Shown: positions 1-6,885, counted from the stretch's first letter. The stretch is DNA of 10,713 nt from DATGIQ01 sp035295665 (GCA_035295665.1 DATGIQ010000282.1:1-10713); one strand, 5' to 3'. Notes: generated by a model not told the origin, from the letters alone. Numbers and translations: made by a program.

Positions 1-597
1 CTCGACGAGGACCGGCTGGCGGTGGTCCTGGCGCAAGGAATCAAGCGCCGCTTGAAGATCGACCGACCGATGAACCAGGCAGTGGCTCCGAATTCCTTTA
101 CTTGATCCTTCCCAGGCCGGCTTGATGATCACAGGAAAGTCGAGTCCCGCCTCCAGCAGCGCCTGGTCAAGATCGGACACGGTACTGGAAGCTCTCGGAC
201 GATCGGCCGGCACGACGAAGCCACGGGGTACCGCGACTCCGGCCGACCGAACGAGCCGTTTGGTGCAGTCCTTGTCGAGGCTGACCGCCAAGGCGAGCGG
301 ATCGGAACCGGTGTAAGGGATGCCGAGCAACTCCAGCAGCGCCGGAACCCGTGCCTCACGCGACCGACCAATTCCTTCCCCTTCCGCAAAATTGAATACG
401 AACTCGGGGGGCCGGGCCAGGAGTTTAGCCACCAGATCCCGGCCATCCCCTAACTTTTCCACGTCATGGCCCAGGCCGCGCAGAACCGTGGCAATCGCCT
501 CGATCGTGGTTGGGCTGTCGAATTCTTCTTGAAAGTCGTCCGGCACCCCGACCGGCAGCGACTCCGTCTTCAGGTCGTAGGTGATGCCAATTCTCAT
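1..597 (-). CDS. D-Ala-D-Ala-ligase-like ATP-grasp protein, N-terminal part
   Basis: The frame is open from the ATG at 595-597 to the left edge: 199 residues with no stop, so the C-terminal part lies outside the window. The N-terminus MRIGITYDL resembles a ligase Rossmann-like first strand. Residues 66-98 carry the family pattern: F-V-F-N-F-A-E-G-E-G-I-G-R, then L-L-G-I-P-Y-T-G-S, as in the HGxxGEDG and GIPYxGs segments of D-alanine-D-alanine ligases. S-L-D-K-D-C-T-K follows at 106-113. The ATP-grasp strand and glycine loop are at 154-169 (F-P-V-I-I-K-P-A-W-E-G-S-S-K-G-I). K159 would bind ATP phosphates. Family members make a peptide-like bond between two amino acids through an acyl-phosphate. 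The catalytic and metal-binding residues are off the edge. The gene lies 104 bases downstream of the lysine 2,3-aminomutase on the same strand, so the two are probably co-transcribed. No good Shine-Dalgarno is visible upstream. The substrate is not deducible; a genuine cell-wall Ddl is possible, but the altered loops suggest a relative. Confidence 0.85.
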   Translation of the reverse strand, partial: MRIGITYDLKTESLPVGVPDDFQEEFDSPTTIEAIATVLRGLGHDVEKLGDGRDLVAKLLARPPEFVFNFAEGEGIGRSREARVPALLELLGIPYTGSDPLALAVSLDKDCTKRLVRSAGVAVPRGFVVPADRPRASSTVSDLDQALLEAGLDFPVIIKPAWEGSSKGIRSHCLVHRSVDLQAALDSLRQDHRQPVLVE

Positions 598-617
598 GTG
601 TTTTTGACTTTTGAAGG

Positions 618-682
618 GCGGTGGCTAAACACTGCTTTGGATAAAGTTGGCGCGATCATCCAGAGCGGCGTCGAGCCACCGC
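618..682. repeat. Spaced 9-bp inverted repeat between aminomutase and ligase genes
   Basis: GCGGTGGCT at 618-626 is matched by its exact reverse complement AGCCACCGC at 674-682, with 47 bases between. It fills most of the 104-base spacer between the aminomutase stop codon and the ligase start. In the mRNA it could form a hairpin just upstream of the ligase start, but with such a long loop it may also be chance. There is no T-run, so it is not a classical terminator. Confidence 0.3.
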
Positions 683-701
683 ACTCCCTGAAAAAGTTTG
701 C

Positions 702-2135
702 TCACTCCCCGGCCATGTTGACCGCGACGAGCCCCTCATCGTGGCCGTTGGCTTCACAGCTGTGATGACCATTGCCATTGGTAAACGTGGCCGCTTCATC
801 GGGGTGCGTTAGCAGGTGGAGCTGCCGGCGGGCCATCCGCTCGTTCTTTTCTGGCATGAGGAGCGTTTTGTCCCCCTGCAACAAGGAGCTGACCCCCCGT
901 GTTTTCGTAGGCTGCACCGTACTCGGCTTATCCTCCGCTTGATAGCGAACCAGCATTCCTTCGTAGTTGCGCAGCACCACGGCATCATCGGATGCGGAGA
1001 CCAGGTAATGCGGCATGAGGGGAATTTTACCGCCGCCATGCGGGCTGTCGACCACGTAGGTCGGAATGCCCAGGCCGGACATGTGGCCGCGCAATCCCTC
1101 CATGATCTCCAATCCCTTCCACACCGACGTGCGGAAATGCCCGGCTCCAATCACCGGATCGCAATGGAAGAGGTAATAGGGCCGAACTTTGATGCGCAGC
1201 AAGGCACGCATCAGTTGCCGCATCGCCTCCAACGAATCGTTGACTCCCTTCAAGAGGACGGTATGGTTGTTGACCGGCATCCCGCCGCGCAGGAGGTTCT
1301 TGCAGGCTCGTGCGGCTTCCGGGGTGACCTCCCGGGCATGGTTAAAATGGGTTTGTATCCACACCTTCTCTGTTTGGGCGAGCAAATCGATGAGCTTGGC
1401 ATCGAACAGCTTTTGCGGCAGGGTGACTGGGACTCGGGTTCCAATGCGGATCACATCCACATGGGGAATGGCGGCCAGGTTTTCCAAGAAAAACTGGAGC
1501 TTGGACGTGGGCAACGTGAGCGGATCGCCACCGGACACAATGACATCGCGGATTTCTGGATGATCGCGGACATACTCGATCATCCGTTCATCATTGCGGC
1601 TGACGGCATCCCAGCCTCCCCGCACCATGGTGGCCCGCTTACGTGTGCAAAATCGGCAATACATGGTGCAGACGTGCGTGGTCACCAGCAATGCGCGGTC
1701 GGGATAGCGATGCGTCAAGCCGGGCACCGGCGCATCCTGCTCCTCCTCCAGAGGATCTTCCAGCTCATATCCCGACTGGTTGCGCATTTCCAAGGGCGAC
1801 GTGACCGATTGCAGCCGAATCGGATCCTGCGGATCGTCGGGATCGATGAGCGAGAAATAATAAGGCGGAATGGCGAGCTTGTACTCGCCCTCTAGAGCCC
1901 CAATTGCTTCAAGTTCCTCGGGAGTGAAGGAGAGAAGATCCTTGAGTTGCCGTACTGAGCGGATCGCATGCTGCGATTGCCACCGCCAATCGTTCCACTG
2001 GTGATCGGGAACGCTGCGCCAGAGCGGATGGCGCCGGGGTTTACCGGGAGGCTCTTCTTCCTCGATTCCTTTCGTGGTCCGTGGGACGACAGACCGCGGC
2101 TCAAGCCCGCCGGTGCGCTCTTCAGATTCGTTCAT
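702..2135 (-). CDS. kamA: Lysine 2,3-aminomutase (radical SAM, PLP-dependent)
   Basis: Converts L-lysine to L-beta-lysine with a [4Fe-4S] cluster, S-adenosylmethionine and PLP. The product has 477 residues. The N-terminal W-R-S-V-P-D-H-Q-W-N-D-W (40-50) and the T-H-R-Y-P-D-R block (141-147) are typical of KamA. The cluster motif is C156-x3-C160-x2-C163, followed by T-R-K-R. S-G-G-D-P-L lies at 201-206. The PLP lysine is K370 in H-G-G-G-K. D326 (H-C-D-P) and D363 (V-V-D-S-P) match the two aspartates that bind the lysine side-chain amine in the clostridial enzyme, which favours lysine over glutamate as substrate. C278 is kept, but the later Cys cluster of the clostridial zinc site is absent, as I recall for the Bacillus form. 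The tail (about 450-477) is rich in Gly, Asn and His. I chose the ATG at 2133-2135 because GGAGG precedes it. A GTG at 2196-2198 would add 21 residues that look non-homologous. The downstream neighbour is an ATP-grasp ligase; no beta-lysine acetyltransferase is in view. Confidence 0.95.
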   Translation of the reverse strand: MNESEERTGGLEPRSVVPRTTKGIEEEEPPGKPRRHPLWRSVPDHQWNDWRWQSQHAIRSVRQLKDLLSFTPEELEAIGALEGEYKLAIPPYYFSLIDPDDPQDPIRLQSVTSPLEMRNQSGYELEDPLEEEQDAPVPGLTHRYPDRALLVTTHVCTMYCRFCTRKRATMVRGGWDAVSRNDERMIEYVRDHPEIRDVIVSGGDPLTLPTSKLQFFLENLAAIPHVDVIRIGTRVPVTLPQKLFDAKLIDLLAQTEKVWIQTHFNHAREVTPEAARACKNLLRGGMPVNNHTVLLKGVNDSLEAMRQLMRALLRIKVRPYYLFHCDPVIGAGHFRTSVWKGLEIMEGLRGHMSGLGIPTYVVDSPHGGGKIPLMPHYLVSASDDAVVLRNYEGMLVRYQAEDKPSTVQPTKTRGVSSLLQGDKTLLMPEKNERMARRQLHLLTHPDEAATFTNGNGHHSCEANGHDEGLVAVNMAGE

Positions 2136-2146
2136 CGTGTGGGACG

Positions 2147-2151
2147 CCTCC
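2147..2151 (-). promoter_or_regulatory. Shine-Dalgarno site of kamA
   Basis: On the minus strand GGAGG lies 11 bases before the ATG at 2133-2135. The spacing is slightly long, but this is the only strong site nearby and it decides the start against the GTG at 2196-2198. Confidence 0.6.
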
Positions 2152-2245
2152 AAAAAAACAGAGATATCCAGTACGCCCGCTCGCCCGTTCGCAGCCACGG
2201 CTGTCGGTGCGACCAGCTGAGAAGGAGTACTCCATTAAACGCGGC

Positions 2246-2273
2246 ATATTAACTTGTAATTCCCAAAATACAA
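2246..2273 (-). promoter_or_regulatory. Weak promoter candidate for kamA
   Basis: Reading the minus strand, TTGTAT (2273-2268) is followed after 16 bases by TAATAT (2251-2246). These match the sigma70 boxes at 3 of 6 and 4 of 6 positions. The site lies in the AT-rich part of the spacer and would give a leader of roughly 100 bases before the kamA ATG. The match is poor enough to be chance in an AT-rich segment. Confidence 0.25.
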
Positions 2274-2546
2274 GGTCTACCCAATCCGATTTAGCCAGTT
2301 TTGCTGATTGGAGGTCAAAATCTTGCGAATCCTGTGTGGACTCTGCCGTTTGCCCCACTGATGCCGGCAGCTTCCGTCAGAAGTGTACGCCGTACGGCCG
2401 CCAAAGCCAAAAAGGGACCGTACTACGGCGCGCCAGCTGCGCCAAATTTACAGTGAAGATCGGCCGGCGACCCCGAATTATTTAGGCAACCGGACACTTT
2501 GTCAGGCGGACACGCAGAGCTCGGTCCCCATCCCAATTCGGACCAT

Positions 2547-2575
2547 TTGCGAAACGCTGCGATCCGGCGTACACT
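2547..2575 (+). promoter_or_regulatory. Sigma70-like promoter, probably giving a leaderless permease mRNA
   Basis: TTGCGA (2547-2552) and TACACT (2570-2575) each match the sigma70 consensus at 4 of 6 positions and are separated by the ideal 17 bases. Transcription would be expected to start about 7 bases after the -10 box, at or one base before the permease ATG at 2583. The permease lacks a convincing Shine-Dalgarno, which fits a leaderless transcript. Confidence 0.5.
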
Positions 2576-2582
2576 GGGGGCC

Positions 2583-4136
2583 ATGAAAGAAGTTGAAACC
2601 TCCCTGCAGCCTCGCCTGGTGCGTGCTTTGGGCCCGGTGATGGCCACCGCGGTGGTCATTGGGACCGTCATCGGCTCGGGCATCTTCCAAAAACCGCAGC
2701 GGGTCGCGGACAATATCCCCTACTTTGGCCTGGTGGCTCTCGTCTGGATCCTCGGTGGCCTGTTGGCGCTGATGGGATCGCTCGCTTACGCTGAGGTCGC
2801 CGTCCTGTATCCGCGTGCCGGCGGCAACTATGTCTTCCTCCGTGAAGGATATGGCCGATTGGCAGGCTTTTTATGGGGTTGGGTGGAGTTCTGGATCATC
2901 CGTAGTGCGTCGTTGGCCGCCCTGGCCACGCTTTTCACCAAGTCGTTCTACGCCGTCTTCTGCGAGGTGTTTGGCTCCAGTCTGGGTAACCAATGGCTCG
3001 GCTACTGGCCCCAAAAGCTCGTAACGGTGGCCGTCATTCTTGGCCTGGCCCTGGTCAATATCCGGGGCGTTCGCTGGGGAGGGGTCCTGCAGCTCTTCAT
3101 CACCATCGTCAAGGTTTGCTCGCTACTGGGGCTCATCCTGCTTCCGTTCATCGTCCAGGCGCTCGAGCTGCCCCGCAGTAGCACGGCTCCGCCCCGAACC
3201 GAAAACTTGGCACCCTGGTGGCCTTCCTGGAGCGATTTCCACATCAGCGGCTTCATTTCCGCCTTGCTGGCAGTGCTCTGGGCGTATCACGGCTGGATGA
3301 ACATCGCCCCTGTGGCCGAGGAAGTTACCCATCCGCAACGAAATATCCCGCTCGCTCTGCTGACCGGCGTGGGTACGCTCATTGTCCTTTACCTGGGCAC
3401 GAATCTGTCGTACAGCTTGGTCCTCACCCAGGCGGAAATGAAGGGAATGCGGGATCCGACACCTGAGGAAACGGCTCGGTTAGTGAGCACAGCCCCGGCC
3501 GCTTCGGAACGGAATGCGAGCTCCTCGGACCGGACGGTCGCCATTGGCTACTGTCGCCGTCTGCTTGGCTCGGCCGGCGTGGGCTTGGCGGCCGCGGCCA
3601 TCATGTGTTCGGTCTTTGGAGCACTCAACGGGAATCTGCTCGTGGCCCCACGCCAGCTCTATGCCATGGGACAGGATGGGATGGCTCCGCGTGCCCTGGG
3701 CCGCATCCATCCCACCTACCGCACGCCGGCGTGGGCCATCGTCGTCTTTGCCGTCTGGGCCTCGCTCCTGGTGCTCGGTGCGGCGGCCCTGACCCGGCTC
3801 CAGCTCCTACCCGAAGACAAAGACCATTTCGACATTCTGACCGATTTCGCGATGTTTGGGGCCGTGATTTTCGAAACGATGGCGGTGACTTCCATCTTCG
3901 TCTTTCGCCGCCGTTATCCCGATGCCCCGCGACCTTACCGTTGCCTGGGTTACCCGGTGGTGCCGGCCCTGTATGTCATCCTGCCGAGCCTCATCCTCGG
4001 CAACATGTTCGTCAAACAGCGCACCGAGGCGTTGATCGGCGTCGGCTTCATCGCCCTCGGAGCCCTCGTTTATTTCATTGTTTTTCCAGCCAGCGGGCCA
4101 GAGGCTCCGGTCCCCAAAGGCCCACAGCCAAGTTAA
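2583..4136 (+). CDS. APC-superfamily amino-acid permease (LAT-like)
   Basis: A 517-residue inner-membrane transporter with about 12 predicted membrane helices (roughly 18-36, 48-72, 93-120, 146-160, 168-192, 221-241, 255-280, 330-352, 381-402, 419-441, 457-475 and 482-502). The first helix carries the APC substrate-site motif I-G-S-G-I-F (30-35). Helix 2 ends in A-E-V-A-V-L-Y-P-R-A-G-G-N-Y (70-83), typical of amino-acid/polyamine permeases. The helix 6 region reads L-W-A-Y-H-G-W-M-N (232-240), then E-E-V-T-H-P-Q-R-N-I-P (246-256), close to LAT/SteT-type exchangers. A-P-R-Q-L-Y-A-M-G-Q-D-G (355-366) is also family-typical. A hydrophilic stretch at about 282-326 between helices 7 and 8 is longer than I expect for the family. 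The ATG at 2583 gives the normal N-terminus; an upstream in-frame GTG at 2499 would add 28 unrelated residues. The substrate cannot be read from sequence. It is divergent from kamA, so a link to lysine or beta-lysine is possible but unproven. Confidence 0.9.
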   Translation: MKEVETSLQPRLVRALGPVMATAVVIGTVIGSGIFQKPQRVADNIPYFGLVALVWILGGLLALMGSLAYAEVAVLYPRAGGNYVFLREGYGRLAGFLWGWVEFWIIRSASLAALATLFTKSFYAVFCEVFGSSLGNQWLGYWPQKLVTVAVILGLALVNIRGVRWGGVLQLFITIVKVCSLLGLILLPFIVQALELPRSSTAPPRTENLAPWWPSWSDFHISGFISALLAVLWAYHGWMNIAPVAEEVTHPQRNIPLALLTGVGTLIVLYLGTNLSYSLVLTQAEMKGMRDPTPEETARLVSTAPAASERNASSSDRTVAIGYCRRLLGSAGVGLAAAAIMCSVFGALNGNLLVAPRQLYAMGQDGMAPRALGRIHPTYRTPAWAIVVFAVWASLLVLGAAALTRLQLLPEDKDHFDILTDFAMFGAVIFETMAVTSIFVFRRRYPDAPRPYRCLGYPVVPALYVILPSLILGNMFVKQRTEALIGVGFIALGALVYFIVFPASGPEAPVPKGPQPS

Positions 4137-4142
4137 GAGCCA

Positions 4143-4217
4143 GGGAACGCAAGCCTGAGGCGCAGGCGAAGGGACAGCATCACGCTTTCCTTCGCCTGCG
4201 CCTCAGCTTCGTGTCCC
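4143..4217. terminator. Long GC-rich hairpin between converging genes (terminator or dispersed repeat)
   Basis: A perfect 18-bp inverted repeat (4155-4172 with 4189-4206, loop of 16) starts 18 bases after the permease stop codon. With a bulged C at 4155 the stem can extend, and an outer GGGA/TCCC pair (4143-4146 with 4214-4217) frames the whole unit. It lies in the 110-base gap between the permease (plus) and the cystathionine enzyme (minus), so it could end transcription from both sides. Neither side has a T-run, so a factor-independent terminator is not certain. A dispersed intergenic repeat is equally plausible. Confidence 0.55.
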
Positions 4218-4246
4218 GGAGTTATGACAAGATTTGTCCGTTAGCT

Positions 4247-5401
4247 CTAAGCAAGGGCTTGCCGCAGGTCCTCCTCCAGATCGGCCGCATCCTCGATCCC
4301 CACGCTCAGTCGGACAAGGCCGTCGTCGATCCCACGCGCTTGGCGAAGCTCGGCAGGGATGCTGGCATGGGTCATGGTTGCCGGGTGGCCAATGAGCGAC
4401 TCGACCCCGCCGAGGCTCTCCGCCAGGCTGAACAACTTCGTACCGGTCAAGAGCCGCTGGGCAGCCTCCTTTCCCCCCCGGAGATGGACACTGATCATCC
4501 CGCCAAAATCGCGCATTTGTCGCCGGGCCACCTCATGGCCGGGATGGCTCGCGAGGCCGGGATAATAAACACGTTCCACGTCGGGATGCCTGGCAAGCCA
4601 GCCGGCCAGCTGACGGGCATTGGCGCAGTGCTGCTCCATCCGCACCGCCAACGTCTTGATACCCCGCAGTGTTAGCCAGGCATCGAATGGACCGGGGACG
4701 GCCCCGGCGGCGTTCTGGTAAAAGGCAATCGGCTGGAGCAATTCCCGGCCGCCAATTACTGCCCCGCCGATGACGTCCGAATGCCCGCCGAGATACTTGG
4801 TGGTACTATGTACGACCAGGTCGGCCCCCAGGCGAAGCGGCTGCTGGAGGTACGGGGAGGCGAACGTGTTGTCCACCGCCAGCAGAGCACCGGCGCGGTG
4901 GGATAGCTCCGCAATGGCGGCGATATCCAGGATTTGCAGCAGCGGGTTCGTGGGGGTTTCAATCCATACCAGGCGCGTGGCTGGCGTAACGATCTTGGCG
5001 AAGCCGGCCGGGCTGGCATCCTCGGTGTAGCGGGTGGCCAGGCCCCACGGTTTGAAGACCCGTTCCAGAAGCCGGAACGTGCCGCCGTACAGGTCGGCCG
5101 CAGCCGCTACTTCATCGCCAGGCTTCAAAATGGATAAAACCGCTGTGGTTGCCGCCAATCCAGAGGCAAACGCCAGGCCGCGCTCACCCCCCTCCAGAGC
5201 CGCCAGGCAGGCTTCCAGCGCCGCACGCGTGGGGTTGCCACTGCGTGAATATTCGTACCCTTTATGCCGGCCCGGTGCTTCTTGGGTATAGGTGGAAGTG
5301 GCATAGATCGGCACGACGGTCGCGCCGGTGGCAGGGTCCGCTTCCTGTCCGGCATGGATCGCCCGGGTCGCAAAGCCGTGCTGCGATGCGTTACCAGCCA
5401 T
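4247..5401 (-). CDS. Cystathionine gamma-lyase / gamma-synthase (Cys/Met PLP family)
   Basis: A full-length 384-residue PLP enzyme of the Cys/Met metabolism family. H-G-F-A-T-R-A-I-H-A-G (8-18) is the usual N-terminus. Y-S-R-S-G-N-P-T-R (51-59) binds PLP phosphate across the dimer. E-T-P-T-N-P (148-153) and D-N-T-F-A-S-P-Y (177-184) are the cofactor-site blocks. K202 in S-T-T-K-Y-L-G-G-H-S-D is the Schiff-base lysine. The C-terminal substrate part includes S-L-G-G-V-E-S-L-I-G-H-P (329-340). Gamma-lyase and gamma-synthase cannot be separated by these motifs. The gene follows cystathionine beta-synthase on the same strand, which favours gamma-lyase: cystathionine to cysteine, 2-oxobutyrate and ammonia, in the cytosol. 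The ATG at 5399-5401 is chosen because GGAGGAG lies six bases upstream. A longer frame to 5494 would translate the hairpin spacer and is rejected. Confidence 0.93.
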   Translation of the reverse strand: MAGNASQHGFATRAIHAGQEADPATGATVVPIYATSTYTQEAPGRHKGYEYSRSGNPTRAALEACLAALEGGERGLAFASGLAATTAVLSILKPGDEVAAAADLYGGTFRLLERVFKPWGLATRYTEDASPAGFAKIVTPATRLVWIETPTNPLLQILDIAAIAELSHRAGALLAVDNTFASPYLQQPLRLGADLVVHSTTKYLGGHSDVIGGAVIGGRELLQPIAFYQNAAGAVPGPFDAWLTLRGIKTLAVRMEQHCANARQLAGWLARHPDVERVYYPGLASHPGHEVARRQMRDFGGMISVHLRGGKEAAQRLLTGTKLFSLAESLGGVESLIGHPATMTHASIPAELRQARGIDDGLVRLSVGIEDAADLEEDLRQALA

Positions 5402-5407
5402 TGAGTT

Positions 5408-5414
5408 CTCCTCC
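5408..5414 (-). promoter_or_regulatory. Shine-Dalgarno site of the cystathionine gamma-lyase/synthase gene
   Basis: On the minus strand GGAGGAG lies six bases before the ATG at 5399-5401. It is the strongest ribosome-binding site in the window and fixes this start against the in-frame upstream extension to 5494. Confidence 0.8.
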
Positions 5415-5462
5415 GGTTGGTTGCCTCGGAGCCAGGCGAGCGGCGGATTCGTGAGAACCGCG

Positions 5463-5514
5463 AACCCAAAGACGTCTGGAACTCGAACATCCAAGTTCCA
5501 GACGTCTTTGGGTT
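5463..5514. repeat. Perfect 21-bp inverted repeat in the transsulfuration operon
   Basis: Positions 5463-5483 are the exact reverse complement of 5494-5514, with a 10-base loop. The repeat starts inside the stop codon (5513-5515) of cystathionine beta-synthase and lies 61 bases upstream of the next gene's ATG. The stem contains the palindrome AGACGTCT. In mRNA it would make a very stable hairpin between the two cistrons. No T-run follows on the minus strand, so partial termination, an mRNA-stabilising structure or a mobile repeat are all possible. Confidence 0.8.
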
Positions 5515-6868
5515 AGTCTTTCTTGTTCCGCGTCTGGTTCCAGTATTCGATCAGGTCGATGCGTGTGATGATATCGACGACCTTCCCGTTGGCCACCGCC
5601 AGCACGCCGGTGTTGCCGGCGAGCAGAAGCCGATATGCCTCATCCAGATGCGTGTTCACCTCCAGCTGCGGAAGGGGCTTGGCCATGATTTCCTCGACTG
5701 TCACTACCGTCGGATCTCGATTATCGTGCAGGACGCGGGCCAGGGTCACCTCCTGGATGCTGCCAACGGGTTTGCCGTTTTGCAAGACCGGCAGCTGGGA
5801 AATACTCGAGGAGCGGAGCAAGTCAATGGCCTGGACGGCGGTCGCCTCGGGGTTGATGGTGACCAGTTCGCGCGGACCCCGTGTCCGCAAGAGATCGCCG
5901 AGAGAATGAGCCGGAGCCACGTTCCAGAGCAACTTGTTCTCCGCCAACCAGCCGTCATCGAAGCACTTGCTCATGTAGTTTCGGCCAGTGTCGGCACACA
6001 ACGCCACGACCAGATGCTCAGCCGTCAGCCGTCGGGCATAGCGCAAGGCGGCAGCGACCGCGGTACCGCTGGAGCCACCGGCCAAGATGCCTTCCCGCCG
6101 CGCCAGGGCGCGGGCGATGTAAAACGACTCCGCATCCGTGATCCGAATCCAATCATCCACCAGCTGGCTGTTAAACGTCTTGGGGACAAAATCTTCACCG
6201 ATTCCCTCGACTTTCCAGGGATGCGAGGTGCCGCCGGAAAGCACCGAACCTTCCGGATCGGCCCCGACAATGCGGATCTCGGGATTGCGTTCCTTGAGGT
6301 ACCGGGCGACCCCGGAGAGCGTGCCGCCCGTGCCCACGCCGGCCACGAACGCCGTAACCTGACCGTCGGTCTGTTCCCAGATTTCTGGCCCGGTGGTGCG
6401 ATAATGAATTTCCGGGTTGGCGAGGTTGGTAAACTGGTTGGGCCGCCAGGCCCCCGGGATTTCGCGGGCCAACCGGTCGGCCACGCCGTTGTAACTTTCC
6501 GGCGAATCGGGGGCGACATTGGTCGGCGTGATGACCACTTCCGCACCATAAGCCTTGAGCAGCCGCACCTTTTCGCTGCTCATCTTATCCGGCAAAACAA
6601 AAATGCACCGGTAGCCTTTTACCGCCGCAACCATGGCCAGGCCGACGCCCGTGTTGCCGGCCGTGGCCTCGATGATGGTGCCTCCGGGCCGCAGCCAGCC
6701 GCGCCGTTCAGCTTCCGCGATCATGGCCACGCCGACCCGGTCTTTGACGCTGCCGCCTGGGTTCAGGGATTCCAGTTTGACGAAGACACGGGCCGGAAGT
6801 CCTTCAGTCAGGCGCCGCAGTTGAATAAGGGGCGTCCGGCCTACCGATTGAAGGATGGTCTCTTGCAT
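5513..6868 (-). CDS. Cystathionine beta-synthase with C-terminal CBS-domain pair
   Basis: A 451-residue cytosolic PLP enzyme joining homocysteine and serine to cystathionine. The fold-type-II catalytic core spans about 1-315. The PLP lysine is K42 in N-P-G-G-S-V-K-D-R. The substrate loop is A-T-A-G-N-T-G (68-74). G-T-G-G-T (179-183) binds PLP phosphate, and G-G-S-S-G-T-A (264-270) contacts the PLP ring. E-G-I-G-E-D-F-V-P-K (221-230) and R-N-Y-M-S-K-C-F-D-D-G-W (296-307) are the segments that set beta-synthases apart from O-acetylserine sulfhydrylases. Residues about 330-445 form two CBS repeats, the likely regulatory module. There is no N-terminal heme domain, as is usual in bacteria. The ATG at 6866-6868 has AGGTGA just upstream. 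It is the first gene of a minus-strand pair with the gamma-lyase/synthase, which argues for reverse transsulfuration to cysteine. Confidence 0.95.
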   Translation of the reverse strand: MQETILQSVGRTPLIQLRRLTEGLPARVFVKLESLNPGGSVKDRVGVAMIAEAERRGWLRPGGTIIEATAGNTGVGLAMVAAVKGYRCIFVLPDKMSSEKVRLLKAYGAEVVITPTNVAPDSPESYNGVADRLAREIPGAWRPNQFTNLANPEIHYRTTGPEIWEQTDGQVTAFVAGVGTGGTLSGVARYLKERNPEIRIVGADPEGSVLSGGTSHPWKVEGIGEDFVPKTFNSQLVDDWIRITDAESFYIARALARREGILAGGSSGTAVAAALRYARRLTAEHLVVALCADTGRNYMSKCFDDGWLAENKLLWNVAPAHSLGDLLRTRGPRELVTINPEATAVQAIDLLRSSSISQLPVLQNGKPVGSIQEVTLARVLHDNRDPTVVTVEEIMAKPLPQLEVNTHLDEAYRLLLAGNTGVLAVANGKVVDIITRIDLIEYWNQTRNKKD

Positions 6869-6885
6869 GGTTCACCTGTAAATAC

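Larger units (their letters stand above)
2136..2582. other. Divergent intergenic control region between kamA and the permease
   Basis: This 447-base stretch separates two divergently transcribed genes. Its middle part (about 2230-2340) is clearly more AT-rich than the surrounding genes, as expected for a promoter region. It holds the kamA ribosome-binding site, a weak kamA promoter candidate and a good permease promoter. I found no convincing gene in it. The short open frames either overlap kamA out of frame (2122-2358, minus) or lack a ribosome-binding site (for example a 31-codon basic frame at 2361-2456, plus). Confidence 0.6.

Noticed and set aside
816..1895. 359-codon open frame on the plus strand across kamA
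   Set aside because: Antisense shadow of a well-supported radical SAM gene; its translation is His/Gln/Arg-rich with no family motif.
2254..2273. TTGTA/TACAA inverted repeat as an operator
   Set aside because: Arms of only five bases in an AT-rich spacer; expected by chance.
2122..2358. 78-codon minus-strand frame upstream of kamA
   Set aside because: GTG start without a ribosome-binding site, overlaps the kamA start out of frame, no recognisable motif.
3605..4675. 356-codon plus-strand frame running from the permease through the hairpin into the cystathionine enzyme
   Set aside because: Out of frame with the permease and antisense to the next gene; Arg/His/Pro-rich composition typical of a shadow frame.
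5402..5494. N-terminal extension of the cystathionine gamma-lyase/synthase by 31 residues
   Set aside because: It would translate part of the hairpin spacer and has no family similarity, while the ATG at 5399-5401 has an excellent Shine-Dalgarno.
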